A stretch of DNA of 53,508 nucleotides. Origin: Pelagophyceae sp. CCMP2097. Taxonomy: Eukaryota > Sar > Pelagophyceae. The translations under genes were made by a program, and so were the position numbers. Below, piece after piece: positions 10,024 through 19,482 of the stretch; the stretch's first letter is position 1, and every line of letters begins with the position of its first letter. The stretch spans positions 31,861 through 85,368 of the forward strand of contig MU657309.1 in NCBI GenBank assembly GCA_026770575.1. Direction: 5' to 3'. The notes beneath the pieces are model-generated. The model did no database searches. It saw only the letters and a program-made list of their open reading frames with translations, and was not told the DNA's origin.

Positions 10024-12420
10024 ATGGGCGCGCGCCGCGGTCTCGCGCTGCTGTTGCTCGTCTTCTGCCGCCCTGCGTCCACAGCCGATCCCACGGCCGA
10101 TCCCACCGCTACGCCCAGCGCCGCGCCGATCACGGCGCCGACGATGACCCCGTCGCCATTCCCTTCGTACGACACGGCGTCGCCGACGTACGTCACCGCG
10201 CCGCCTTCGACGCTACCGACGGCGGGGCCGTCGGCGTTGCCGTCGGCGGTGCCGTCGGCGGTGCCGTCGGCCGCGCCATCGGTTGAATCGACGACGTCGC
10301 AGATGCCGACGTCGTACCCCACCGCCGCGACGGCGGCGCCGAGCGGCTTGCCGACGGCCGCACCGTCCGCCCCGCCGTCGGCAGCGCCGTCAGCTGCGTC
10401 GACGACGACGCAGCTGCCAACGGGGTATCCCACCGCCGCGACGGACGCACCGAGCCAAGGGCCGTCCGCGGTGCCGACAGCGCCGCCGACGGCCGCACCG
10501 TCAGCTGCGTCGACGACGACGCAGCTGCCAACGGGGTATCCCACCGCCGCGACGGACGCACCGAGCCAAGGGCCGTCCGCGGTGCCGACAGCGCCGCCGA
10601 CGGCCGCACCGTCAGCTGCGTCGACGACGACGCAGCTGCCAACGGGGTATCCCACCGCCGCGACGGACGCACCGAGCCAAGGGCCGTCCGCGGTGCCGAC
10701 AGCGCCGCCGACGGCCGCACCGTCAGCTGCGTCGACGACGACGCAGCTGCCAACGGGGTATCCCACCGCCGCGACGGACGCACCGAGCCAAGGGCCGTCC
10801 GCAGCACCGTCCGCGGCGCTGACGGCGGCGCCGTCAGCTGCGTCGACAACAACGCAGCTACCGTCGTCTTATCCCACCGCCGCGACGGACGCACCGTCCG
10901 CGCCGCCGACCGCAGTGCCGACTGCAGTGCCGACGGCCGCGCCGACCGCGGTGCCGACGGCCGGACCCACCACGACGGCCGCGCCGACGGCCGTACCGAC
11001 TCGGTTGCCGACGGCTGGTCCCACCGCGACAGCCGCGCCGAGCGACGCTCCGACGGCCGCGCCTACTGCGCTTCCCACGGCATCGCCAACGGCCGCGCCG
11101 TCCGCGCAGCCGACGGCGCCGCCGACGGCCGTGCCGACGGCCGTGCCGACGGTCGGTCCTACCGTGACGGCTGCGCCAAGCGACGCTCCGACGGCCGCGC
11201 CGACTGCGGTGCCGACGGCCGGTCCCACCGTGACGGCCGCGCCGACGGCCGCGCCGACAGTCGCGCCGACTGCGGAGCCGACGGCCGGTCCCACCGTGAC
11301 GGCCGCGCCGACCGCGCTGCCGACGGCAGGGCCGACGGGCGTTCCCACCGCGACTGCCGCGCCATCAGCCGCGCCGACGGCGGTGCCGACGGCCGGTCCC
11401 ACCGTGACTGCCGCGCCGACCGCGCTGCCGACTGCGCTACCGGCTGCGCTGCCGACGGCCACGCCGACCGCGCTGCCGACGGCCGAGCCCAGCGCGCTGC
11501 CGATGGCCGCGCCGACCGCAGCGCCGACGGCGGATCCGACCGCGCAACCGAGCAGCGCACCTTCGTCGGGTTTCCCGAGTGTCGCGCCGACGTTTGCGCC
11601 TTCGCCCACGCCTTCCTCTTCCTTGCCTTGGTCGCCGCCTTCAATGTCGCCGACGCCTGGGAAGATCTTGGATGTGTCTCTGGATTCTTCCATCTTCCTG
11701 AGCGGCGTCGACCCGGCGGAGTTTAACTCCGATGCGGAGTCAATTTCGGAATTTATAGACGTCGTCGTACAGACATCGAGCGACGTCAACTCGGCGGACC
11801 AGGTAAGCGGTGTTGTCGCCAAGACCGCCCGACGTCGGCGGCTCCTCGACGATGGTGCCGAGGCGGAGATAGACTACGTTATCACGATCCAAGTCGAACT
11901 TCGGGGCGCGGACGCGACCGCCGGCACCGACGTCGTGGCCGCGGCGGTCGAGTCGAAAAGAAACGCGTTCGTTTCAGACGTCACGACGGCGACCGAGTCT
12001 GGAGCGCTTGCGGCAACTCTTAAGGCAAAAGGCAAGTTTGCCAGCGCCACCGTCGACGTCGCCGCCACTACCGCGGCGACGGAGGCCGCCGTCGCCAAGG
12101 GCGTCGTGCAGACGCAGCCGCCGACGCCGAGGCCCACGATCGAGCCGACGCCGCGGCCGACGCCGCGGCCGACGCCGAGGCCGTCGTCGTGCAAACGCCG
12201 CGTCGGCGGGGAATCGGGCAAACAAAGGATCTTGAGCAAGTCAAGGCGGCAAGACGAGTCGGAAAGAATACCGCCGTCCCCATGGTGGCCCTCGACGGAG
12301 CATGCTTCCCCCGCGAGCGCCGCCCGTAGGTTCCCGACGACTGAATCGTGCTTTTGCTTACCAGAATCCACCAAGTCGCGCACTTCAAAAGAAGGCTGCG
12401 TCCAAGTCTGCACCTATTGA
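10024..12420 (+). CDS. secreted Pro/Thr/Ala-rich mucin-like protein (paralogue 2)
   Basis: The start ATG at 10024 opens a signal peptide (MGARRGLALLLLVFCRPAST). About 520 residues of Pro/Thr/Ala/Ser repeats follow, then the same C-terminal domain as paralogue 1 (KILDVSLDSSIFLSGVDP, with RRRRLLDDG). I place an intron at 12189-12329 (donor GTGCAAACG, acceptor GTAG followed by G, phase 2) before a 91-nt last exon encoding FPTTESCFCLP...GCVQVCTY; product 751 aa. The 141-nt intron is a multiple of three without stops, so a retained-intron form of 798 aa is also possible. The two genes are a tandem pair with a shared leader, C-terminal domain and last exon, but independently expanded central repeats. 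Confidence 0.75.
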   Translation: MGARRGLALLLLVFCRPASTADPTADPTATPSAAPITAPTMTPSPFPSYDTASPTYVTAPPSTLPTAGPSALPSAVPSAVPSAAPSVESTTSQMPTSYPTAATAAPSGLPTAAPSAPPSAAPSAASTTTQLPTGYPTAATDAPSQGPSAVPTAPPTAAPSAASTTTQLPTGYPTAATDAPSQGPSAVPTAPPTAAPSAASTTTQLPTGYPTAATDAPSQGPSAVPTAPPTAAPSAASTTTQLPTGYPTAATDAPSQGPSAAPSAALTAAPSAASTTTQLPSSYPTAATDAPSAPPTAVPTAVPTAAPTAVPTAGPTTTAAPTAVPTRLPTAGPTATAAPSDAPTAAPTALPTASPTAAPSAQPTAPPTAVPTAVPTVGPTVTAAPSDAPTAAPTAVPTAGPTVTAAPTAAPTVAPTAEPTAGPTVTAAPTALPTAGPTGVPTATAAPSAAPTAVPTAGPTVTAAPTALPTALPAALPTATPTALPTAEPSALPMAAPTAAPTADPTAQPSSAPSSGFPSVAPTFAPSPTPSSSLPWSPPSMSPTPGKILDVSLDSSIFLSGVDPAEFNSDAESISEFIDVVVQTSSDVNSADQVSGVVAKTARRRRLLDDGAEAEIDYVITIQVELRGADATAGTDVVAAAVESKRNAFVSDVTTATESGALAATLKAKGKFASATVDVAATTAATEAAVAKGVVQTQPPTPRPTIEPTPRPTPRPTPRPSSCKRRVGGESGKQRILSKSRRQDESERIPPSPWWPSTEHASPASAARRFPTTESCFCLPESTKSRTSKEGCVQVCTY
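10402..10842 (+). repeat. 111-bp coding minisatellite, four units
   Basis: A 111-bp (37-codon) unit is repeated about four times inside the second Pro-rich gene; the phrase CAGCTGCCAACGGGGTATCC recurs from 10411 at 111-bp steps. Each unit encodes STTTQLPTGYPTAATDAPSQ plus a GPSAVPTAPPTAAPSAA tail. Units are almost identical and the last one is degenerate. Confidence 0.9.
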
Positions 12421-13175
12421 CCTTTAGAACGGCGCCGCGCAACCGCCATGTTTTGTATTTTTCCTGTTTCTCTGTCGCCTTCGACCAGCGGGGCTGCACC
12501 TGAAGTGCACCCGCCCCCACCAATCACGTAATCAATATCGTACCGGCCCCGGATAACGCGGGTCTCGACCGATGACACGGGCTCTGAACGATGCGGGAAA
12601 CGGTGCCTTCCGACGTGGCCTTTTCCGGCGGACAGGCGCTCGCGGGTCGGATGCAAGTGAGATCAGAGGCGGCTCGGCCTCGCCGTCCGGCCTTGTCGCG
12701 CGTGTCCGGTCTCACCGCGCGTGTCCGGCGCAGCCCAGGAGCCGGCGCTTTCGCAGGGCATGCTTCCAACGAGTATATACTCCCAGGGCCTCGGCCTGGC
12801 GTCCTCCGTGAACGCTTCTGAATTGGACGGGCCTCTCCGCCTCTTCCCATAGAATCTCAAGCGACGAGCGATGGGCCTCCCGTCTAGAGGGTCCGAGGTG
12901 GATCGACTCGCTGTGAGTTCTGGTGGATCCAGAGCCGCCGATTGGACCCTCGACCACCCCCATCGTCGAAGGGAGGATCGGCCAAGTGTAAAGCGCCTTT
13001 TTTGAAAGGCGAAATTAAATCGCCGGGAGGCCCTCTGGACACCCGGCAGGGTGCCGCCGCCGTCCGCGGGGCGACCGGAAAGGCCGCCCGCGCCACGTCC
13101 GTCGCGGACGCGGTTCAGAAAGCGGAGGCCCGGTAGGCGTCAGGCGATTGGCGTGGCGACGACGACGGTGGTAGC
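12421..13175. other. intergenic, no gene seen
   Basis: This is the gap between the 3' ends of the second Pro-rich gene (+) and the coronin gene (-), a convergent arrangement. The first part resembles the 3' flank of the other Pro-rich paralogue. No ORF with domain-like or repeat-consistent sequence is visible. Confidence 0.4.
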
Positions 13176-15397
13176 CTAATCCGTCGAGAGCCCCGCCTTT
13201 TTGAGTCTCGCCTCCAGCAATGCAATCCTCGCGTGCGCGGCGTCGACGTCGCGCTGCAGCTGGGCCGCGGACCGCATGGGGACGAACGCGGCGACGGCCT
13301 TTGCCGTGGGTGTGCTCGCGTTTCCAGCTTCCGACGGGTTCAGCGACGACTTGAGTGGAGGCTTGTTCGCCCCACCGAGCCACTCGTCCGCCGTCATCGA
13401 GGGCTGGCCGGAGAACGTGTCGGGGAAGATGTCCTCTTGGAACGTGTCGGACTTTCGCGGCACCTGGATTCGGGAGGATTATTGACTGGATTCGGGAGGA
13501 TATTGAAGACGCGTCAGAAGAGTAACACCAATTCGGACCAGCCCCACCCAGGGTGGATTTCAAGCAAGCCACCCAGGGTGAACTTCAAGCAACCCGCGTC
13601 GCAAACGCACGATGAAGGACAGCGGCTCGACGACGCCCTGGCCTCCGTTTTGCGTGAGCTTCAAACAGCGTGCCGTCTCGCATCGCATCACGTCGACGCC
13701 CCTCTTAGGAATGAAGCAAGCCCCCTTGGCCGCGTTCGTCGACCGGTACTCGGACAGCGGGAACGCAAAAGGCTTGCCGTCGCACATCTCGTAGTAGCCT
13801 GTGGAAGCGCGTGAGGTGAGGGTTGATTCTTGATATCCCACGTCGGTGGAAAGTGCCGTTCCAAGTCCCATTGTGATTTCAAAGTGCCCCCTCCACTACT
13901 CACGAATGTTGCCGTCGCCCTTGCCGCACAAGTACAAGACTCGCGTGTCGACGTCGTAATGAGGAAGGATCACGCCCGCGGCCTGGTCGATGTCCACTTT
14001 ATGCACCGGCTTGGACAAGTCGCGCTGGTCCCACAGCTTCAGCTGCCGCTGCGATTGCTTTGTGAAGCCAACGGTCACAAACCGCGGAGAAGGTTGCTCC
14101 CCAAGGAACGCAATCTTGACCGATTTCGACCCCGCATGAGCCTCTTCCACTTGCTGCACGACGGCGTTCGTGCGCGCGTCGCCGAGGCGCACGATCTTGT
14201 CCTTGCCTGCGGAGCCGAGGGGTGTTGGATACGTTGGATATTGGGATGCCATAGAGCAAGGGGTATTTGACAAGGCCACGGGGACCGTCCCAGAATGCAT
14301 CTGCGATTCGATTCCATAGACTCGGCTCTTCGCAGGAGGTGAGCCACATGCTGCCCTCGTGGTCCCATTGGAGGTCCTGGATCAGTTCACCGTGGACGGC
14401 CATGCTGCTGACTTCGCAAGCCTTTTCGATGTCCCAAACTTTCACCAAGCAATCCGCCGCAACAGAAGCGAGGATGTTCGAGGCGGTGGGGTGGAACTTG
14501 AGAAGAGTGACCTTTTTCGAATGCCCTGGCAAATCAACCAGAGCCTCGGTCAGGTTCTCCGTCAACCCCCCAGTCGGGATACCCCACAGCTTGACCGTGC
14601 TGTCGTCGGATGCAGACGCGATCAGGTTCGGGTGGAACCTAAGCGTGAGCCTTCGGGCGCCATCTCTTGAGTGGTTTGCCCCTCGGGACCCGTTCAGACC
14701 CCGTTCCGACCCAGTTCACGCACGGATTAAAGTCAAAGTCCAGCACCGCCCCTTTGTGCCCGGCGATGATGGGCGAGTTGGGAGCGAACGTGCCCTTGTT
14801 CGTGTAGGGGACGACGGCGAACCTGAAGGGTGGGGCTGAGCCGCAGTCCTGAGGCGTGGTTCGGCGATGGCCTCGTCGCAGGCGGCCCTTGCAGGCAGCC
14901 CTCCTGCGCCTCGGCTTCGTCCGAAGGCGTGTTAGACGAAGCAGGGCGTATAAGAGGAATCCATCCACCTCTGGGCATCCACCTCAGTGGCCCCGGGCAT
15001 CCACCCCCGGGCTTTCGCATCTGGCCCCGGGCATCCACCTCGGGGACACGCAGAGGCCGCGGCTGCCGCGGCACGGCCTCACCCCCCGGCGACGCCTCCC
15101 GGCTTCAAATCCCGCGTCGTCTCCAGTGCAGTGGACGCCGCGTGCGCGCGGGCCGCCGCCGCCGGACAACGCCACGGCGAAGAACTGGGTATTGCCTTTA
15201 ATGTACGACTGCTCGCCCGTCGTCGTCGCCAGCCTAATACACACTCGACCCGCAAGACGCGCCCCGCCGTCAAAGGCCTTTAGCGACCGGCGCCCGACAG
15301 CTATAGAGGCGCACCGGAAGCCTTTATAACAATCTTCCTGTTTCGGCGCCTCCACAAACACGTGGCGGTAGTGCGAGCTGCGAACAAAGCCCGACAT
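13176..15397 (-). CDS. coronin family actin-binding WD40 protein
   Basis: Seven exons rebuild to 449 aa: 15397-15315, 15233-15150, 14822-14724, 14638-14334, 14206-13904, 13798-13611 and 13463-13176. The phases all close. The N-terminus MSGFVRSSHYRHVFVEAP is the coronin signature. Propeller blades follow (AGHKGAVLDFDFNP, ASASDDSTVKLWGIPTGGL, the basic KDKIVRLGDAR, LYLCGKGDGNIRYYEM), then the coronin C-terminal extension (PKRGVDVMRCE, VPRKSDTFQEDIFPD, TADEWLGG) and a short C-terminal coiled coil ending LKKAGLSTD. The length fits short coronins. Coronins regulate actin turnover with Arp2/3 and cofilin. Introns 2 and 4 appear to use GC donors (GCGCGC, GCGAAG), since only these restore the family alignment. 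Confidence 0.93.
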
Positions 15398-15751
15398 GGC
15401 GGAAGAGGGACCGGCGCGGGAGGGCTCGGCGACTCTGCGTCCACCTCTTTTCAAAGGTCGAGAGGCAAGAGCCGGTGAAGAATCCGGTGGGGCAATTTCG
15501 TGGCAATCCTGGCACGTCCGTGACGTCCCCCATTTTCATTTTTTTCTAAACCATTTCATTTTTAAAAAAACAAATCAAATCCAAGAAACTCGCAGTCGAG
15601 TGCCTTCGCGCGGCGCTCGAGGACGCGGTCAGGGGCGCGGCGCGACGGCGACGGCCCGCGCGTCCTCCTTTCAAAGACGACTGATGGACAAAGACTTATT
15701 TACAAAGACGAGCCGGCCGACGTCGCGGCAAGAGAGTCAGCGCCCGCGGCA
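15398..15751. other. gap upstream of coronin
   Basis: Presumed coronin promoter and 3' flank of the next WD40 gene. AT-rich at 15535-15590. The segment around 15660-15720 resembles the 3' flank of the neighbouring WD40 copy (about 16650-16745), consistent with tandem duplication. No gene seen. Confidence 0.4.
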
Positions 15752-16501
15752 TCAGGGCGCGACGCCCCAGAGCCGCGCCGTCTTGTCGAGGCTCCCCGTG
15801 ACGACGCGCGTGCCATCGGTAGAGAACGCGCAGGTCAAGACACCGGCGGTGTGCCCCTCGAACTTCAGCACCAGCGCGAACGTCTCGGTGTCCCAGAGAC
15901 GCGCCGAGCCGCTAGCCGTCAACACGCGCTTGCCGTCGGGCGAGAACGCTTTGCTCATGCTGGTGCCCGCGTGCCCCTCGAGCGTCGTCTCGAGCGCGCC
16001 CGTCTCGCCGTCCCAGAACCGCTCCGCCCCGCCGCTGTGCTTGACGTTGCCGCGCATGTCGCGGCGTTCGACGTCGTTCGTTGCCGTTATGACGTGCTTG
16101 CCGTCGAACGAGATCTCGCAGCTGTTGACTGGGCCCGTGTGCCCCTTGAGGATTGCGGTGCCCTTCAGAATCCGGTCCTGCCAGACGAGTTTGCGCACGG
16201 CCAGCACCACGGCCCGCGCGTCTCGAGCGACGTGCTTCGTCACGCAGAGCGCGTTCGTTGATCCCGCCAGCCGCAGGATGATCTCGAGGAGGTCCGTCTG
16301 CTCAAGCACGCCGAGGGCCGACCTTGAGCAGGTCGCTCTGCTCAAAGACTCCGAGCGCCGGCGCGTCGAGGCGGCACGAGGCCGCTGTGCCGCCCACGCC
16401 CTCCACGCGGACCAGAGCCGACGAAGAGCCGGTCGAGGCCCGAGCCCGCCCTCGTGCAAACGACGCTTGAGGCCTCGGATCGCCTCCGTGGTCGGCCTCA
16501 C
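15752..16501 (-). CDS. F-box-like plus WD40 protein, shortened copy
   Basis: Open frame of about 250 codons on the minus strand ending LWGVAP. The N-terminal half carries the F-box-like segment shared with the copies at 16747 and 19483 (LEQTDLLEIILRLAGSTNALC, then VRKLVWQDRILKGTAI). Only three WD40 units follow, one with an insertion, whereas sister copies have seven; the gene looks internally deleted. There is no convincing ATG near the domain start, and the frame is open upstream through CTG/GTG codons, so the start is unknown. It is the 3' member of a tandem duplication with 16747-17809. F-box/WD40 proteins often select substrates for SCF ubiquitin ligases, but the F-box match here is weak. 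It may be a decaying copy. Confidence 0.65.
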   Translation of the reverse strand: MRPTTEAIRGLKRRLHEGGLGPRPALRRLWSAWRAWAAQRPRAASTRRRSESLSRATCSRSALGVLEQTDLLEIILRLAGSTNALCVTKHVARDARAVVLAVRKLVWQDRILKGTAILKGHTGPVNSCEISFDGKHVITATNDVERRDMRGNVKHSGGAERFWDGETGALETTLEGHAGTSMSKAFSPDGKRVLTASGSARLWDTETFALVLKFEGHTAGVLTCAFSTDGTRVVTGSLDKTARLWGVAP

Positions 16502-16545
16502 TGGCCCGGCACTGAAAAGACTTTCAAAGCTCCTTCTCAGGCTTT

Positions 16546-16745
16546 TTCAAAAGTGTTTTGGCGACGTCCGCGCGCTTTCATTTTCCGGGCGGACAGCTCT
16601 GGCTCTGGCGCTCGAAGACCTTCTCGGAGGCGCAGCAAGACGGCGAGGGAGCATCGCACGTGGCCCTTTCAAAGGCGACTTATTTACAAAGACGACGGTC
16701 AGAGCTGGCCGACGTCGCGGCCCCGCGAGAGTCGACGCCCGCGGC
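16546..16745 (-). repeat. duplicated gene flank containing a prolyl-hydroxylase 3' remnant
   Basis: 16546-16610 aligns with 17975-18030, the 3' end and downstream flank of the prolyl 4-hydroxylase gene (shared TTTCAAAAGTGTTTT and GCGACGTCCGCGCGCTT). 16640-16745 aligns with the 3' flank of the WD40 gene at 15752. The segments mark the limits of a tandem duplication that copied a WD40 gene together with part of its upstream neighbour. Confidence 0.7.
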
Positions 16746-16746
16746 A

Positions 16747-17809
16747 TCAGAGCGCGGCGCTCCGGAGCCGCGCCGTCTTATCCCAGCTCGCCGTGACAAC
16801 GCGGCCGCCGTCGGGCGACCAGGCGCAGCTGTACGCTCTCGGTGTGCCCCTCGAGCGTCGTCTGCAGCACGCCCGTCTCGGCGTCCAGAAGCCGCGCCGT
16901 CTTGTCGCGGCTCGTAGTCGCGATGCGCTTGCCGTCGGGCGAGAACGCGCAGCTCATAACGCAGTTGTTGGTGTGCCCCTCGAGTGTCAGCAGCAGCACG
17001 CCCGTCTCGGCGTCCCAAAGCTTCGTCGTCTCGTCGGCGCTCGCCGTCACGATGCGCGTGCCATCGGGCGAGAACGCGCAGCAAGAGACACCGCCGCCGT
17101 GCACCTCGAGCGTCGTCTGCAGCGCGCCCGTCTCGGCGTCCCAGAGCCGCGCCGTCTCGTCGAGGTTCGCCGTCACGACGCGCTCGCCGTTGGGCGAGAA
17201 CGCGCAACTTTTGACAAATTCAATGTGCCCCTCGAGCGACGTTTGCAGTGCGCCCGTCTCGGCGTCCCAGAGCCGCGCCGTCCGGTCATGGCTCGCCGTC
17301 ACGATGCGCTTGCCGTCGGGCGAAAACGCGCAGCTCCTGACGTAGTCGGTGTGCCCCTCGAGCGTCGTCTGCAGCGCGCCCGTCTCGGCGTCCCAGAGCC
17401 GCGCCTTGAAGCCAATCGCCGTCGCGACGCGCTTGCTGTCGGGCGAGAACGCGCAGCACCAGACACCGCCGTCGTGCCCCTCGAGCGTAGTCTGCAGCGC
17501 GCCCGTCTCGGCGTCCCAGAGCGCCGCCTCGCCGCTGCGCTCGTACTTGTCGTCGTCGTCGTCGTCGAGTTCGCGGTCGCTCGACGCCGTCGCGATTCGC
17601 TTCCCGTCGGGCGAGAGCGCGCAGCTGTAGACGGGGCCCGTGTGCTCGAGGATGGCGGTGCCCTTCAAGATCCGGTCCTGCCAGACGAGTTTGCGCACGG
17701 CTAGCGCCACGACCCGCGCGTCTCGAGCGACGTGCTTCGTGACGAGGAGCGCGTTCGGTGACGCCGCCAGCCGCAAGATGATCTTAACCAGGTCCGTCTG
17801 CTCAAGCAC
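16747..17809 (-). CDS. F-box-like plus seven-blade WD40 protein, frameshift in the last blade
   Basis: From about 17809 the frame encodes an F-box-like segment (LEQTDLVKIILRLAASPNALL, VRKLVWQDR) and six clear WD40 units with CAFSPDGKRIxTAS and LWDAETGALQTTLEGH signatures. Blade 1 carries an acidic insert (DDDDDD). At about 16831 the reading frame breaks: GAGAGCGTACAGC appears to lack one base. In the next frame the seventh blade continues as YSCAWSPDGGRVVTASWDKT and stops at 16747. Unshifted, the frame ends at 16778. The break may be real (pseudogene) or a sequence error. The frame is open upstream to about 17968 without an ATG, so the start is unresolved. It is a tandem copy of 15752-16501. 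Confidence 0.75.
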
Positions 17810-18021
17810 GACGAGGGCCGACGACGCGGCGACGGCGGCGGCTGGTGGCGGCTCGACGCGGCACGAGGCTGCGGCGCCGTCCGTGCCCTCTGAGCTCTGA
17901 CGAAGAGCGCCCGACGCCTGACCAGCCCGCAGCAGCGGGACCTTTTTAAAAGTGGGGAATATCTTTTAACTTTTTCAAAAGTGTTTTTTGGCGACGTCCG
18001 CGCGCTTCGCGTTCCGGGCGG

Positions 18022-19199
18022 TCATGTTCTGTCGTGCTGCTCCCCCGCGCGCGAAAACCAGACGGCGAGCGCGTAGCGTTCCCCGGCGGTGACGCGGTGC
18101 ACGCGGTGCACGTTCTCGAGGCCCGACGTGAACGCTACCTAAAGTGCCGTTGAAGTGAGTGCTCAAGACGCCGTTTGAAGAAACGGCCCTTTGCACTTAC
18201 GAGCATGCCGGCTCTGGGTTCGATTCGTTTGTCTGCGTCGGCGTCGAGGAAGTCGAACTCGCCGCCCTGGAAGTCTGCGCCGTGGTCATTTAGGTACAGG
18301 ATTGCAGAGTAGTCGTAGGCTAAGATGTTTGCTTGATCCACGTGCGGTCCCCAATAGACATGCGACGCGTCCACCTCCCACTCGTCCGCCGGTGCCGCCG
18401 CCGAGAGCCGGGTCAGCAGCGCGCCTGTTTCGCCGTCACCGGCGCCGTAGAGGCGCCCTGCCAAAGGAGGGAACGCACCGGCGTCCAAAAGTTCGTCGAC
18501 GTCAAACTCGCTCTCGAGGTGGCGGAGGATGCGGCGCTTGAGATCGCGCAGAATGCGCGCCGCGTCTTGCCCGAGGCGCGGTGCCGCATTGGCGTCGGCG
18601 GCGAGCGACGTCCGACCACCCTGATGGAACAAGTTTTGCATGCCACTCTGCAGCGCTCCGACGAGGAGCGCAGCCTCGGCCCGCGTCGCAAAACCCTCGG
18701 AAACGAGGCGACCGCAGGCGCCGCGCGAGTGGCCATCTTCGCCGCCGTGCGACATGCCAATCGTCTCGACGTGGCAGTCTCCGTGCGAGATCGTCTCGAC
18801 GGCGCAGTCGACGTCCCCAACCCCTCGCTGCGCCAGCGCCACCGTCGGCCGGCCGGCGCCGCACAAGTCGGCGATGCGCGCCGCCTGCAGCCGCTGCGCG
18901 GAGGCCCGAAGAGCGTCGGCAATCGGCTCGCCGCTTTCAGAGTCGCTTTCGGCGTCCACCTCGCCTTCGGAGAACGCTCGCCGCGTGGCGTCCTCAAGGC
19001 CGCGCGTGACGTAGCCCTGCGCGAACCAGTACGCGGATGCTGCGGCGGTGCATTCGGCGTCGTCGACGAGTTGGACGGCGCCGAGGGCCGTGGCGGCTTG
19101 GCGCTCCAATGACGCGACGATGGCTCCGACGGCGTCGGCTCCGACGCCGTCGTCCGCCGCCACCAGCGCGCAAAGCAGCAGCAGCAACGCGCCGCGCAT
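18022..19199 (-). CDS. secreted prolyl 4-hydroxylase-like 2-oxoglutarate/Fe(II) oxygenase
   Basis: Two exons: 19199-18201 and 18138-18022, with a 62-nt intron (donor GTAAGT, acceptor TTTAG followed by G, phase 0); 371 aa. The N-terminus MRGALLLLLCALVAADD is a signal peptide. The C-terminal half has the double-stranded beta-helix motifs: the iron-binding H-x-D in YWGPHVDQANILAYDYSAIL, then GGEFDF, the exon junction PRAGML/VAFTSG, the distal histidine in LENVHRVHRVTAGERYALAV, and the arginine expected to bind 2-oxoglutarate. Without the second exon the distal His and Arg are lost, which supports the splice. Such enzymes hydroxylate proline in secretory proteins. The Pro-rich secreted proteins at 3584 and 10024 are possible, unproven substrates. 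Confidence 0.9.
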
Positions 19200-19482
19200 C
19201 GGCGCGCGGACCCACCCGCCGCAAAGGCCTGGTCCAGATGGCTGTCCAGAGCCTCCGAGCTCTACACGTCAGGCTGGCAGGAATGGGCCGGTCGATCGGA
19301 ATGGTTAGATGATCGCCGTTCTTCCTCGTGATTTCGACTCTCTCATCCGCACCTTCACCCGCGCTCCGCCCTGTTTGATGATTAAAGTAAAGATCGCCCA
19401 AATCTCTCTTTTGAAATGGGTTTGAAAAGGTTCTTCTCGATTCTTCGTCGCGCGACTGAGCTCATGAGGCTCGCTCACGTCT

